This document shows positions 46,034 to 62,619 of a DNA stretch of 64,000 nt, in pieces (within the stretch, counting starts at the first letter, position 1; every line of letters starts with the position of its first letter). The translations under genes and the position numbers were made by a program. The DNA comes from Laburnicola sp. R22_1. Its lineage: Eukaryota; Ascomycota; Dothideomycetes; Pleosporales; Didymosphaeriaceae. The stretch covers positions 3,658,001 through 3,722,000 of the forward strand of contig JACONQ010000004.1 in the NCBI GenBank assembly GCA_014281115.1, given 5' to 3'. The notes beneath the pieces are model-generated. The model did no database searches. It saw nothing but the letters and a program-made list of their open reading frames with translations, and was not told the origin of the DNA.

Positions 46034-47112
46034 ATTATAGATATAGATATACTATTTTAAGCTATAATCTTTCTAAAATTAATATATATATAAGATGTAT
46101 AAAAAGCTCTCTATAGATACTAGATTAATATCTATTAAGGTCTACCTAACTATATTATATATAACCTATGTATAAACTTTATATTAGATAAGTTTAGAAA
46201 CTATATGAAGATTATTAGTATAACCTATAGGCATATGCCTATAAAAGTATATTAGATAATTGGGAAGGTTAAGTGTTTATAAGCACCTTTCTATAAAGTC
46301 TTTAATATTTTTAAGGCTAAACTAGGAAACTATATAAATAAGAATATTCTTTAGATAGCTATTAAAGCTATTAATAACACTACAGGCCTAGATAGTCTTA
46401 TATCTATACTACTAGTCTTTAGCGCATATCTTAGAATTAGTATAAACTCTCCCCTATCGCCTAATATTATTACACGCACGAATGTCGTACAAAAGACAAT
46501 AAAGATGCTATAGAAGGAAAGGGATAAGGCAGATATATAACACGCAACTCCTTAGCCTATTTTCTATAGTTAGCATCTATACAAAAGCAAAGAATAGAGG
46601 AACTTATATTAATAGATATGGCCTAGATAAATATATAGTTTGCCTAAGAACTAGTTAGAAAGGTAATACATATTCTTTTACCTAGAAGAGCTACTATAGT
46701 AGTATTAAAGCTAGGGAGGCCTAGCTAGTTAAGACCTGCTAGTACGAGCGCTATTATCTACACTAAGTTAGCATTATATTAAAAAAATTATATAATAAGG
46801 GATACAGTTTAGTACTATATAAAATAGGAGATTAGTTTAACAAAATAAGAAAAGAGCTAGAGAGAAAGAATATATATAGAGAGATATTTAAAGTAAAGAA
46901 TAAGAGAGAAAAGGATAAAGAGAGGAAAGCCCACCTTATATGCCCTTTCCTTTTATCTAGAGCCTTAATTTCTATCCCTTATTAGCGTTTATCTTCCCTT
47001 TATCTAGTATTGCACAATTACCTAATATTGCTGCCCAAATAAATAAGATAAATAGGTTTATTTATTATATGAGCAAAAACTAAGCAAAAGGGCTTTATAT
47101 AAATAATATATT

Positions 47113-48658
47113 TTCTCCTCTAGGGTTAATTTGTAATGTTACGTAATCCTAGACCGGCTATTTAACCGACTACTATATTACGTAATTAATAATTTCTTTA
47201 ATAATATTTTTTACTATAATAATAATAACAACAATTATAATAGTAACTAACCTAACTATTTTATTAACTCTCTTCTATAGTAAATCTCCCCTTATAACTA
47301 GCGAGCTATATACTACCCCCTAGAACTTTACCGCTGTCGCCTATCTCCCCTATATTTTTTCTATCGCTACTTACTCTTACCCTTACCTTTATTACTTATA
47401 GTCCTCTGCCTTAATAGCACCTTAGATAATTACTACTACCTTAATAAGCTTCTTACGCTACTATTACGCCTCTAGCTCTATATATATTTTAAAAAAATAT
47501 TTCTTTTCTTTACTCTACTTATAATTTTTATTTTAAAACTTTTATAATATAGTCTTAGTGTTGTGCTATTATTACGTTATAATGGCTATACTCCCTTTAC
47601 TAATATTTAGGTATTAAAAAAGTGTCTTATACTCTAGGATCTAGAGGTATAAGGTATAGTAAAGTGGCCTTAGGGTATTACTAAAGAGGTATGTGGCGTT
47701 AAATTAACTACCTAGGGGTAGCACGACAAAGGCTTTTATCTCAAATAATATAACAAAAAAGCAGAGCCCCCTGCTTAGTAATTAAAAAGAGCGTAAAAAA
47801 GGTGATAACAAAAAAAAGCGCGTTCGAACTACTAAGCGAGCTTGGCGGTCTTGGCGCGGGGCTGCTTCCACAAGCAAAATCTTCACGAAGAGGCCACTTG
47901 GAACTTTGGGGGAGATAAGACTTTGGCGACGCCGAAGTCTTATCTCCCCCACTAAAGAGGTATAGGTACTTAAAGATAAGATCTAAAGGCCCCTCTAATC
48001 ATTCTTCTAGTCTTATAAGATTAATAAATCTCTAGGGACTCTTTTTAACTTTAACTAGCTAGTTATTTATACCTTAGCTAAATTTAATAATAGCTATATT
48101 ACTATAAGTTATAGTATTAGAGTTAGAGTTAGATATAATATTAGGTTAAAACTAAAAAGTTATTACGTTACTATATATAATAGATAAAGAGCTAAATTTA
48201 AAAGATAGTAGTAGTAGTTATATAATAAAGATAAAGATTTAGTGTACTAGGCGTTACTAATAGTATAAGAGACAGACCTTATACGCTATGCGTATAGCAA
48301 ACTATAGTTATACTATAGCTGCTAGATTGCAAGCATAATAACTAAACTATAGTTAAGCGTTCTATTACCCACACTGCTCTTATAGTTGCAACTTCGTAGT
48401 CTACTATAGCTCTCTAATAGTCTACTAGTTAAGAGATAATATATAACTTAGTTATACTAAATAGTAAACTATCTATTAACTGCTATTATTAATACTATTA
48501 TATAGAATATTACTAATAAAACTATTATTATTTTGTATATATTTTATTGCTACTACTATGTGCTAGATACTAGATTATAGTGCCTTCTGTTTTACTCCTC
48601 TCTATATATAGTGCGGACTTAATCTTGGTTAGAATCTTTACACAACAAAGATCTTTAA
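47113..48658 (+). mobile_element. Family Z, long copy (1546 bp including a nested R), 13-bp target duplication
   Basis: It starts TTCTCCTCTAGGGTTAA and ends AACAAAGATCTTTAA. TAAATAATATATT flanks at 47100-47112 and 48659-48671. A short R copy at 47692-47950 is nested in it; without that the element is about 1.28 kb. It is homologous along its length to 42590-43761. Confidence 0.8.
47692..47950 (-). mobile_element. Family R, short copy (259 bp), 12-bp target duplication, ends in a 43-nt hairpin
   Basis: Constant end TGTGGCGTTAAATT at the left. ACTAAAGAGGTA flanks at 47680-47691 and 47951-47962. It is far less mutated than the other copies, with intact CpGs. The last 43 nt (47908-47950) form an almost perfect hairpin: arms GGGGGAGATAAGACTT.. 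and ..AAGTCTTATCTCCCCC, single-base loop, one mismatch. GTTCGAACTAC at about 47821 resembles a polymerase III B box only loosely. Confidence 0.82.
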
Positions 48659-48671
48659 TAAATAATATATT

Positions 48672-49950
48672 ATTGCCGCAATTATATTATTAACTACATA
48701 ATCTTACCCTTAACTACTATTAGCTGGATAGCTACTCTACTATTAATAAGCCTAATTACGCCTCTAACAAATAGCAGCAAGATATAACAAATAGTTACTT
48801 AATAGAATCTTTCTACTAACTAGAATAGACTAGCGAGATTAGGGGGATATACAGATAGGGAAATAATATATAAATAGGATAAATACTAGCAACTAGATAG
48901 TTTATATAGAGAAAGAGAGAACTACTAATAGTAACCTTATAATAAAAAGTTGCTAGTATCTATACACTATATAGGCAAGGGCCCCTAAGGATATTAAGAT
49001 TTTAATATTATTATATAATAGTATTACGTAGTAATTATATAATGCGTATACGTCGCGGCCTATACGCTATAGAATTTTCTTCTTTATATTTGCACCCTTT
49101 TTAAATATAAGTAATTATTACTAAATTTAGTTCTATTATATTATTTCCTTCTCTTGTATAATTGCCCTATATACCCTCTACGCTTACTAGTATAGGAAAT
49201 TAGATATTAATATCTATATAGCTAGCTATAGAGTACCTATTTAATAAAAACTTTAAAAATAGGTATATAACTAGAATTTCTAATTTCTAAGTCTTTATTA
49301 GTTACTTTTTTATAGTAGCTATTCTTATGTAGAGTTAGTGTAAGTCTCCTTTACTAAAAATATTTTTAAATATTATCTTCTTAACTACTAGTATATTACT
49401 AAGTACTTCTTAGATAATTAAGTTAACTTTAATATTGTTAACCTAGGATAGCATAGTCTTAAAGCTACCTATAACAATATTAACTAGTTTTATTTTTATT
49501 ATTAGCTACTAATAGTGTCTTTTATAAAATTAAATTTAAAATATCCTTAAGCCTATATATTTCTATATTATCTACGCCCTCTATTAGGAAATTATATTTT
49601 AGAAAGGTTACTTACTTTATTCTTTACTTTTTTTCCTATTAATATTTTTCTATAAATTACTAGAATACCTTATTTAGATATTTTAATATTTATAACCTTT
49701 TCTATCTTTAGTAAGTCTTTAAGACTTAGTTAAGTTATTAGGGCTTTTAAGTTTACATTATTTAGTTTACGTATTAAATATAAAGACTAAACTATTATTA
49801 CTATATTTTTATTAAGAATAGCTTATTTTCTCTAGACCGCTTTAAATCTCTTTTTTAAAAAAATACTAAGTATAGTTAATTTATTAAATATAAACTAACT
49901 ATAGTTAGTTTTTATAACTAATTCTGTTTAGTATAATACCACTACTACTA
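48672..49950. other. Very AT-rich stretch, nothing recognised
   Basis: I see no gene, no terminal repeats and no match to the families described elsewhere in the window. It is probably fully degraded transposon sequence. Confidence 0.4.
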
Positions 49951-50589
49951 TGTGTTGTTAATTAACTACCTAGGGGTAGAACGATAAAGGCTTTTATCTC
50001 AAATAACATAACCAAAAAAGCAGAGCCCCCTGCTTAGTAATTAAAAAGAGCGTAAAAAGATAATTATAAAAATGTGCATTTAAACTACTAAGCAAGCTTA
50101 GTAGTCTTAGCACAAAGCTTCTATATATAAAGTTTTATAAAGAGGCTATAGTTAGAACTTTAGAGGAGGGATAAAACTTTAGCGCGGTAATACTACAAGC
50201 TATCCTTCCTCTACTATAAGTTAATATTTACTATATTAATAGATACATACTATTTCTTATAAGTGAAATAAGAGTAACACATACTAGATACACTGTTACT
50301 CTATTACTCTATTAAGGTTATTCTGAATAAATCCTCTACTATCTCTCCACGCCCTACTATTTATTTAGGCATTAATATTGTTCCTAAAGAAGTATTAACT
50401 ATTGCTAAAAAGTATACGCTATAGTTTTGCGCCGCTACTACTAATATAGCTATATTAGAGTTCTATTCTATCTATAAGATACTTATTTAGCGCAAGGGAT
50501 AAGTATACTTAACTATTTATAAGGCCATTCTTATATACTAGTTAGGCTAGCAGCTAGTCTAGTTTGCAAAGAATAGCAGCACTATGTTT
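49951..50589 (-). repeat. Family R, copy cut by copia D
   Basis: Constant end TGTGTTGTTAATTAAC at the left, then about 640 bp of R sequence, ending exactly where the copia LTR begins at 50590. The missing distal part is not found on the other side of copia D. Confidence 0.7.
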
Positions 50590-51524
50590 TGTGAAAAGTA
50601 GATAAATAAATAAGAAGGTAATCGAGTTGGTATTGTTAAACTAGTTAATTAATTTCAATAAACTGGCTACCTAGCAATCTATATATAAAATAATTTAGAC
50701 TAACGAACACTTAGTTTTGTATAGTTTAACTATGCCTTTAACTTTTATGCGTGCTAGGGTTTTAAACTAATGTTTGAACTAGTGTTTTATATGCAATAGC
50801 GTTTTATATGCGAGCTATTGTTTTATATGCAGACTAGTGTTTTATATGCAAGCTATTATATGCAAACTAGTGTTTTATATGCAAACTAGTGTTTTATATG
50901 CAAACTAGTGTTTTATATGCAAACTAGTGTTTTATATGCGAGCTATTGCAAACTTTGTTTTACTATTGCTTAGTTGTGACGTTAACAATAAACGCCTTAT
51001 TTTAGCATAATTTATTACTCCTTAGTTTATTATACGCTAATGTATTTTATATTATAAAACAAGTCTTTTATATGTTATATTTTGTTTTTAGTAATAAGTA
51101 ATTTAATACATGTAATATTGCCTTGTTTAGTATATTCTTTTTAGCAATTGCTCAAAATTGTTAAAGCGCTTAATTGCGACAAGTTTGTCAAAAGTTATTA
51201 ATATAGAAAAATTAATTACGAGCTTATTTATATCACGATAGCGTATTTTATAATATTTATTAGGTTAGTTTTATATTATATTTTGGTTTTAGTTTTAATT
51301 AATTTAATACATATAATATTGAATTTCTTACAATTAACTTTTAGTAAACTTTTTGTGCGTTACTTAAAGTTGACTTTGGCTTTAATTGTAACTTATTGTC
51401 GGAACGACTATTTTAGTTTATTTTAGGTAGCTTATAGTTATTTATCTATTTATCTTTTATTATAACAGCGAAATTCTAACATGTTATTTTATTATTTATT
51501 TTGCTTACTAATATAGTTTTAACA
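50590..51524 (-). repeat. 3' LTR of copia copy D
   Basis: 935 bp, termini TGTGAAAAG and GTTTTAACA as read on the plus strand, intact at both ends. The minisatellite of the LTR lies at about 50775-50945. Confidence 0.88.
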
Positions 51525-51610
51525 CGTCTCCGTAAGCAATATCTGCTTTCTTTAGGATATTTTACTTATTACTAGTATAGTTTTAACTCTTTTTATTTTA
51601 TATTAAGATT

Positions 51611-55898
<4,288 letters not shown>

Positions 55899-56287
55899 CT
55901 CCTACTTAGAGATAGAAGAAATCTTAGAACTTATTGTAAATGAGATTGATAGGCCAAAAAGAGCTCAGAAATCTAAGAAAAATGAGGTATTTATTAAAAA
56001 ATTAATAAGGCTTATTAAAATTGTCTAAAAAGGTAATGACCTAGTCCAGCTAGTAAAAGAGCTCAGAAAATTCTGAGAAAAATAAGGTATTGGTCAAAAT
56101 ATCGATTTTGCCAAGATAGCTTCGTAAGCTAAAAGGACTAGACCAGCTAGCATAAAAGAATCAGAATCTTAAAGGAATTCTAAGAAAAATGAGGTATATA
56201 TCGAAAAATTGATAGAAGAATAGCTTAGTAAGCTAAAAGGTAGATAATAATAAATAATAAAATTGTTAGAGCGCCGGGCTCATAATC

Positions 56288-57298
56288 TATAAAAAGTAGA
56301 TAAATAGATAAGAAGGTAATCGAGTTAGTATTGTTAAACTGGTTAATTAATTTTAATAAACTGGCTACCTAGCAATCTATATATAAAATAATTTAGACTA
56401 ACGAATACTTAGTTTTATATAGTTTAATTATGCCTTTAACTTTTATGCGTGCTAATGTTTTAAACTAATGTTTAAACTAGTATTTTATATGCAATAGTGT
56501 TTTATATACGAGCTATTATTTTATATATAGACTAGTATTTTATATATAAGCTATTATATGCAAACTAGTATTTTATATATAAACTAGTGTTTTATATACA
56601 AACTAGTGTTTTATATACAAACTAGTGTTTTATATACAAACTAGTGTGTTATATACAAACTAGTGTGTTATATACAAACTAGTGTGTTATATACAAACTA
56701 GTGTTTTATATACGAGCTATTATAAACTTTATTTTACTATTACTTAGTAGTAACATTAATAATAAACGCCCTATTTTAGAATAATTTATTACTCCTTAGT
56801 TTATTATACGCTAATGTATTTTATTATAAAATAAGTCTTTTATATATTATATTTTGTTTTTTAGTAATAAGTAATTTAATACATATAATATTGCCTTATT
56901 TAGTATATTCTTTTCAGCAATTGCTCAAAATTGTTAAAGCGCTTAGTTGCGACAAGTTTGTTAAAAGTTATTAATTTAGAAAAATTAATTACGAGCTTAT
57001 TTATATTACGATAGCGTATTTTATAATATTTATTAGGTTAGTTTTATATTATATTTTGGTTTTAGTTTTAAGTAATTTAATACATATAATATTAAATTTC
57101 TTACAATTATCTTTCAGTAAACTTTTTGTGCGTTACTTAAAGTTGACTTTGGCTTTAATTACAACTTATTATCGGAACGACTATTTTAGTTTATTTTTAG
57201 GTAGCTTATAGTTATTTATCTATTTATCTTTTATTATAACAGCGAAATTCTAACATGTTATTTTATTATTTATTTTGCTTATTAATATAGTTTTAACA
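56288..57298 (-). repeat. 5' LTR of copia copy D
   Basis: 1011 bp, 76 bp longer than the 3' LTR of the same element, mainly by extra minisatellite units (about 56480-56720). The inner terminus is mutated to TATAAAAAG. Confidence 0.86.
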
Positions 57299-58247
57299 GT
57301 AATAGCCCTAGTTACTAAATCTAGTGCTATCTTTAAAAATAGGCCTTAAGAAAAGCAATATTAAGCCTAAAGCTAATAGGTAGCAAGTAACTATCTTATT
57401 TCTAAACTATGCTAAATTAATTAGTCTAGCTTAAATTTTCCTATAAATGTGTTATACTTACTATAGCTTTAAGTTTAGCTTTGCCTTAGTGCGCAAGCTA
57501 CTTAAGGTCTGCTATTAAAAATTTATTACTTAGCTAGTCTGCTTTAAGTATAGTAATATAGTCATTATACTATATATTATAAAGGATTTCTTTAAAGTAG
57601 ACCTTTCTTAGTAGTTTAATAATGCTCTTTTTTTTATAAGACTAGGGGCAAAGCAACTAGTTATCTAAGGGGTAGCTATTAGCTGCTTTCTGCCCTAAAC
57701 AAATAATAGCTTACTAGTAGGGTTAAGTAGGGGAATCTTCTTAAGGCGAGCGTTATATAGACTATTATTAGTAGAATGTAGGCAAATATCTACCTTTATA
57801 TTATTAATTCTAGAACTATCTAGGGGTAGAAAGAATATAGAGAATGTTCTAGAAGTCTCCTAAATTAAAGGGCGGCGGCTTACTATAGTATAGATAGTAG
57901 TAAGGTTAAGTAAAGTAGGAATTGCAAAAAGGGTATAGTAAATAGACTTAGAGTAATAGGTTTTATATAGCGTATAAGCTAGCGTATAGTCTAAGCTAAG
58001 AAAAGATTAGGTAAAAGATAAAGTATAAAATAAAATGTATAAAACTTTAACCTTTATATTACTCTTATAGCCTAGCTTTACATCTTATACCTTTGCTATA
58101 ATAGTGCTAAAAGGTAATTATTAGGTAAGTTAGCTCTGCAGGGTATAGTGTAGTAGTTATTATTTAGTAATTGTTATTTGTTTTTTAGGAACTTCTGGCC
58201 TAACCTAGTAAGTAATAGCCTAACCTACCTTAGCGTAGTGTAGTAAT
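57299..58247 (-). pseudogene. Gypsy-type gag 5' fragment (second copy)
   Basis: It aligns to about 4306-5270, the leader and N-terminal part of the gypsy-type gag relic, with further C-to-T and G-to-A changes. It is bounded on the left by copia D and on the right by the LTR at 58248. The segment begins and ends with GTAAT. Confidence 0.7.
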
Positions 58248-59125
58248 TGTTAAAACTATATTAGTAAGCAAAATAAATAATACAATAATATGTTAGAATT
58301 TTGCTATTATAATAAAAGATAAATAGATAAATAACTATAAGCTACCTAAAAATAACGAAAATAGTTATTCTAATAATAAGTTGCAATTAAAGCCAAAGTT
58401 AACTTTAAGTAACGCACAAAAAGTTTACTAAAAGATAATTATAAGAAATTCAATATTATATGTATTAATTTACTTAAAACTAAAACCAAAATATAATATA
58501 AAACTAACCTAATAAATATTATAAAATACGCTATCGTAATATAAATAAGCTCGTAATTAATTTTTCTAAATCAATAACTTTTGACAAACTTGTCGCAATC
58601 AAGCGCTTTAACAATTTTGAGCAATTGCTAAAAAGAATATACTAAACAAGGCAATATTATATGTATTAAATTACTTATTACTAAAAACAAAATATAACAT
58701 ATAAAAGACTTGTTTTATAATATAAAATACATTAGCGTATAATAAACTAAGGAGTAATAAATTATGCTAAAATAAGGCGTTTATTATTAACGTCACAACT
58801 AAGCAATAGTAAAACAAAGTTTGCAATAGCTCGCATATAAAACACTAGTTTGCATATAATAGCTTGCATATAAAACACTAGTCTGCATATAAAATAATAG
58901 CTCGTATATAAAACACTATTGCATATAAAACACTAGTTCAAACATTAGTTTAAAACACTAGCACGCATAAAAGTTAAAGGCATAATTAAACTATACAAAA
59001 CTAAGTGTTCGTTAGTCTAAATTATTTTGTATATAGATTGCTAGGTAGCCAGTTTATTAAAAAAAATCAACCAGTTTAACAATACCAACTCGATCACCTT
59101 CTTATCTATTTATCCACTTTTCACA
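58248..59125 (+). repeat. Solo copia LTR without matching flanks (copy F)
   Basis: 878 bp from TGTTAAAAC to CTTTTCACA. The 5-bp flanks are GTAAT (left) and AATAT (right), so it is not a simple solo LTR like copy E; one side has been exchanged. Confidence 0.85.
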
Positions 59126-59220
59126 AATATTATTACTAAACTATTAAATACTAACTAATATAGATAATAACCCTATAATATAAAACCATAGTACTATTTT
59201 ATAGACCTAAATCTATACTA

Positions 59221-61084
59221 ACGTAGTTTACTAGCGAGTGACCCATACTAGTAAGCGCGCCACCTTTGCTAAGACCCCACCATCACCAATAATACCATTA
59301 TAATACAACCAACTACTATGTCTTCTAAGCCATCTAATAAAGCTTGATTACTTATTGCTATTAGAGCTATTAAATAAGACCTAAATCTTATAGAGCGAGC
59401 AGCAGCAGGACTGTATAACGTTAATCGCAGAACGCTCAATTAAAGACGCAACAGAACAACTACACAACGCGATAACCCACCTAAATTAAAGAATTTTACT
59501 CTTCTTAAGGAGCAGGCGCTTTTTAATCGTATAATTAAGCTGGACACACGTGGATTCCCTCCTACAAAGCTTATAATCTGCACAATGGCCAATTCACTAC
59601 GTTTACAGAGAGAAAAGCCACCTGTTAGCATTAACTAGACAGATAGGTTTATTAAGCGCAGACATAAAGTTAAAACGCGTTAGTCTTGGTTATACAACAA
59701 CTAGAGGGCATAATAGGAAGATCCTAAGATTATAAACGCGTAGTTTAAGCTTATAGAGGGCATTAAAGTTAAGTACGACATTACGGATGAGGACACCTAC
59801 AACTTTGATAAATTAGGCTTCCTAATAGGGGTTATAGAGTCTTAGCTTATGGTCACAGCATTAGAGAGGCGTGCGAAACCCAAATTGATATAGCTAGGCG
59901 ACTACTAGTAGATTACGGTGATTTAGGGTATCTGCGCTGCTAGATAGGCAATTCCTCCCTTTATTATCTACGCCAGCAAGCGTCACATCTCCACCTAGTA
60001 CGAAGACGCGTTAATTCCTGGCGATTAGGTAATCGCTATTAGCGAGAACAGCTAGATAAACAACAAGCTTAGTATTGCGTAGTTAAAACACTTTAACGCG
60101 CATACAAAGAGACGCGCTAAAGGAACCTATTAGCTACTAGTTATTAACGGCCATAAGAGCTATAACTTAATTAAGTTCTAGGATTACTATAAGAAACATA
60201 AGATTATTACTCTCTATATACCGCTATATTTGTTACACCTACTACAGCTGTTAGATATAGGCTATTTTTCCCCGCTAAAGAAGACATATAGTGCTGAGAT
60301 CTTAGGCTTAGCGCGTTAGCTAATAACCTACATTATAAAGATTAAGTTCCTCCCAGCCTTTAAAACTGCGTTTTTGAAGGTTTTCTCTGCAGAGATAATT
60401 AAGAGTGGTTTTCGCGATGCTGGGCTAGTCCTATTGAATCTAGAGGAGGTGTTGCAGCATCTTAACATCCGCATCCGTACACCTAGTCTGCCTATTAAAG
60501 AGTCTACCACCTAGGAGTCTAAAACACCAAGTAACCTACGCGAATTTGAGGCGCAATTAACACTAGTTCGCAAGAGAATTAGAGATCACTTTAATTTATT
60601 ACTAACTTTAACTATGCAGGTGCTTAAGAAGCTTAAAAAAGGCGCTCTAAGTGCAATGCATAGTTAGGTACTAGTGTTAGATAAAATTGCAGGCCTTCGC
60701 AAGATAATTAAGGAGACTACAAGGCGAAAATCGCGTAAAAGGAGGTATATCCAGCATTAGAGATCACTTACAGTAGCAGAGGGATCTTAGCTAGCCACTC
60801 CTAAGGACGCTGGTAAATAGAAGAAGAGTAAACAGTCGTTAGGTACTAGTCGCGCTGCAATAGGGCCATCAACTTAACAGCGTTGTGGCATCTGCAGGCA
60901 ACCTAGACACAATGCGCAAACCTGCCAGGGAGTTAAAGAGGAAGAATCTAAATCAGATGCATTAACTCAGTATATATTTTCAAGTAGTGTTGCGACGCAG
61001 TCTAATAATGAATGAAATGATTTGGTGGGGTCTTGGCAAAGGTGGCGCGCTCACTAGTGTGGGTCACTCGCTGGTAAACCACGT
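59221..61084 (+). mobile_element. Pogo/Fot1-like transposon (pogo-3)
   Basis: 1864 bp, TA at 59219-59220 and 61085-61086. The inverted repeats are about 60 bp; the right end is nearly unmutated (ACGTGGTTTACCAGCG inward), the left carries transitions. Same family and length as pogo-2. The ends contain an imperfect 17-bp-spaced repeat (AGCGAGTGACCCAC and AGTGAGCGCGCCAC). Confidence 0.9.
59318..61015 (+). pseudogene. Pogo/Fot1-like DDE transposase (pogo-3)
   Basis: A 566-codon frame from ATG 59318 to TGA 61013-61015 with about thirty TAG/TAA/TGA codons but no frameshift. It has a helix-turn-helix region (RAAAGLYNVNRRTLN) and a Tc5-like part (LKEQALFNRIIKLDTRGFPP). DTYNFDKLGF carries the first Asp. 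LLVINGHKSY has Asn at the second catalytic position. The C-terminal zinc knuckle is CGICRQPRHNAQTC. Confidence 0.87.
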
Positions 61085-61086
61085 TA

Positions 61087-61371
61087 TACTAAGATAATAA
61101 CTATTTCTATGGATTAATTAAAAAGTTATATTACTCTAAACTTAGAGATTTTTCTTATTCCTATGTTACTTCTAAATTATATTCACTAATAGCTAAATAA
61201 GTATAAACTAGAACTATAACTTTATAGGCCTTAATATTCTAGTTACACTAAATTTCTCTTATTATAATAGGCCTTATAGTAAAGAATATATTTAAGTTTA
61301 AAAATGTAGACCTTTTTATACTAGTAGACTTAGTCTTTTTCTAGAGGTCTTTTTATATATAGTTTTATAAA

Positions 61372-61411
<40 letters not shown>

Positions 61412-61464
61412 AAGAGTACTTATAACCTATAATAATAGTATTAGTAATATTAATCTATAATCTA
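61087..61464. other. AT-rich stretch with a TA microsatellite
   Basis: No gene. (TA)n lies at about 61375-61406. A segment near 61130-61165 (CTTAGAGATTTTTCTTATTCC) has a diverged relative near 63090-63130. The end is the left target duplication of the next R copy. Confidence 0.45.
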
Positions 61465-62605
61465 TGTGGCGTTAAATTAACTATCTAGGGGTAGCACGAT
61501 AAAGGCTTTTATCTTAAATAACTTAACAAAAAAAGCAGAGCCTCATGCTTAGTAATTAAAAAGAGCGTAAAAAGGGTAGTAATTATAAAAAAGCGCGTTC
61601 GAACTACTAAGCGAGCTTGGCGGTCTTGGCGCGTATAGCTTTTATATGCAAAGTTTTTACAAAGAGACTACTTAGAACTTTAGAGAAGGGATAAAACTTT
61701 AGCGTAGCCACGCTATAGTTATTTATCCTTTTTTTACTATTCTAAGTTATAAACCGCTATCTAGATTATTATAAATAATATAAGTTAATATATTAATAGG
61801 TATATACTACTTTATAAGTAGAATAAGAGTAATATATACTAAATATACGTTTATCACTCTATTGCCACATTAAGGTTATTCTTAACAAATCTTCTACTAT
61901 CTCCCTACACCCTACTATTCTTCTAGGCATTAACGTCGTTCCTAAAGAAGTACTCGCTGTTGCTAAAAAGTACACGCTAAAGATATGCATCGCTACTATT
62001 AAAGTAACCGCACTAGAGTTCTATTCTGTCTAGATACTTATCTAGCACAAGAGACGGATATACTTAACTATCCACAAGGCAGTTCTAGTGTACCAGTTAG
62101 GTTGGCAGCTTATCCAGTTCGCGAAGAACTATAAGATTAAATTTCCGCTCTAGTAAATACAATTACTCCTTATTAATAACAGAATCTAGTAGAGGACGCA
62201 AAAAGAGAACAATAAGGTATTTATTAACAAGCTATAAGGTAGCAAGAGCGTTGTATAGATTCGCAAGATCCTTCTGGCTGTTATCGCTATTATTGCTATT
62301 AAGTTAGCTTATCTAAGCGAGTACGCTGCGTAGCGGCGTAAGTAAGAATAACTAATAATAGTAGTGGCAATAAGCCAGGTGTGCTATATATAGCGTAAGT
62401 AAACCTTATATAGGTTAAGAGCTTATAAGGTGTAGATAGGGTGCAAGTAAGTTTAAACTGTTATCGCGTTATTAGGTAGTGTTTAAGGTTAGTCTTTAAT
62501 TAGAATTAAGTGCTATACATAGTACATAATAACCTTCTATCTTAACCTACTTTAACCTCAACCCAAAAAAACAGGTCAAAAAAGGTGCTCGGCAAGCTAA
62601 CCTAA
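61465..62605 (-). mobile_element. Family R, long copy (1141 bp), 14-bp target duplication
   Basis: Constant end TGTGGCGTTAAATTAAC at the left, distal end TCGGCAAGCTAACCTAA at the right. TAATCTATAATCTA is duplicated perfectly at 61451-61464 and 62606-62619. It is among the better preserved long copies. Confidence 0.82.
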
Positions 62606-62619
62606 TAATCTATAATCTA

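Larger units (their letters stand above)
41841..47100 (+). pseudogene. LTR-retrotransposon gag and integrase relic, interrupted twice
   Basis: Plus-strand fragments read in order. 41841-42578 contains a gag-like frame (KRLDKALNSYFNTII, later SNQHLKKANIYYTNCKY with the stop read through). 43773-44882 includes an integrase zinc-region-like LYHLYYQFKYPYIERL. 46044-47100 holds the end of an integrase core, with KAINNTTGLDSLI followed by TLLVFSAYLRIS, which closely resembles the KAINDTAGPDGLVPTLLVFGAYPRM segment of fungal LTR elements. A Z copy (42590-43761) and an R copy (44893-46033) are inserted; removing each, with one target duplication, rejoins sequence that reads on. A (TAC)n run at about 44733-44770 gives poly-Tyr. 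Stops are frequent. Superfamily is uncertain. Confidence 0.6.

Noticed and set aside
47821..47832. Polymerase III B box suggesting that R is a tRNA-derived SINE
   Set aside because: GTTCGAACTAC fits only part of the consensus, no A box lies at the right distance, and it is on the strand opposite to the inferred sense.
42590..48658. The two long Z copies as the LTR pair of one retrotransposon
   Set aside because: They are in opposite orientation and each has its own, different target duplication, so they are separate insertions.
59440..60510. Minus open frames within pogo-3
   Set aside because: They are antisense to the transposase; the sense frame carries the DDE and zinc-knuckle motifs.
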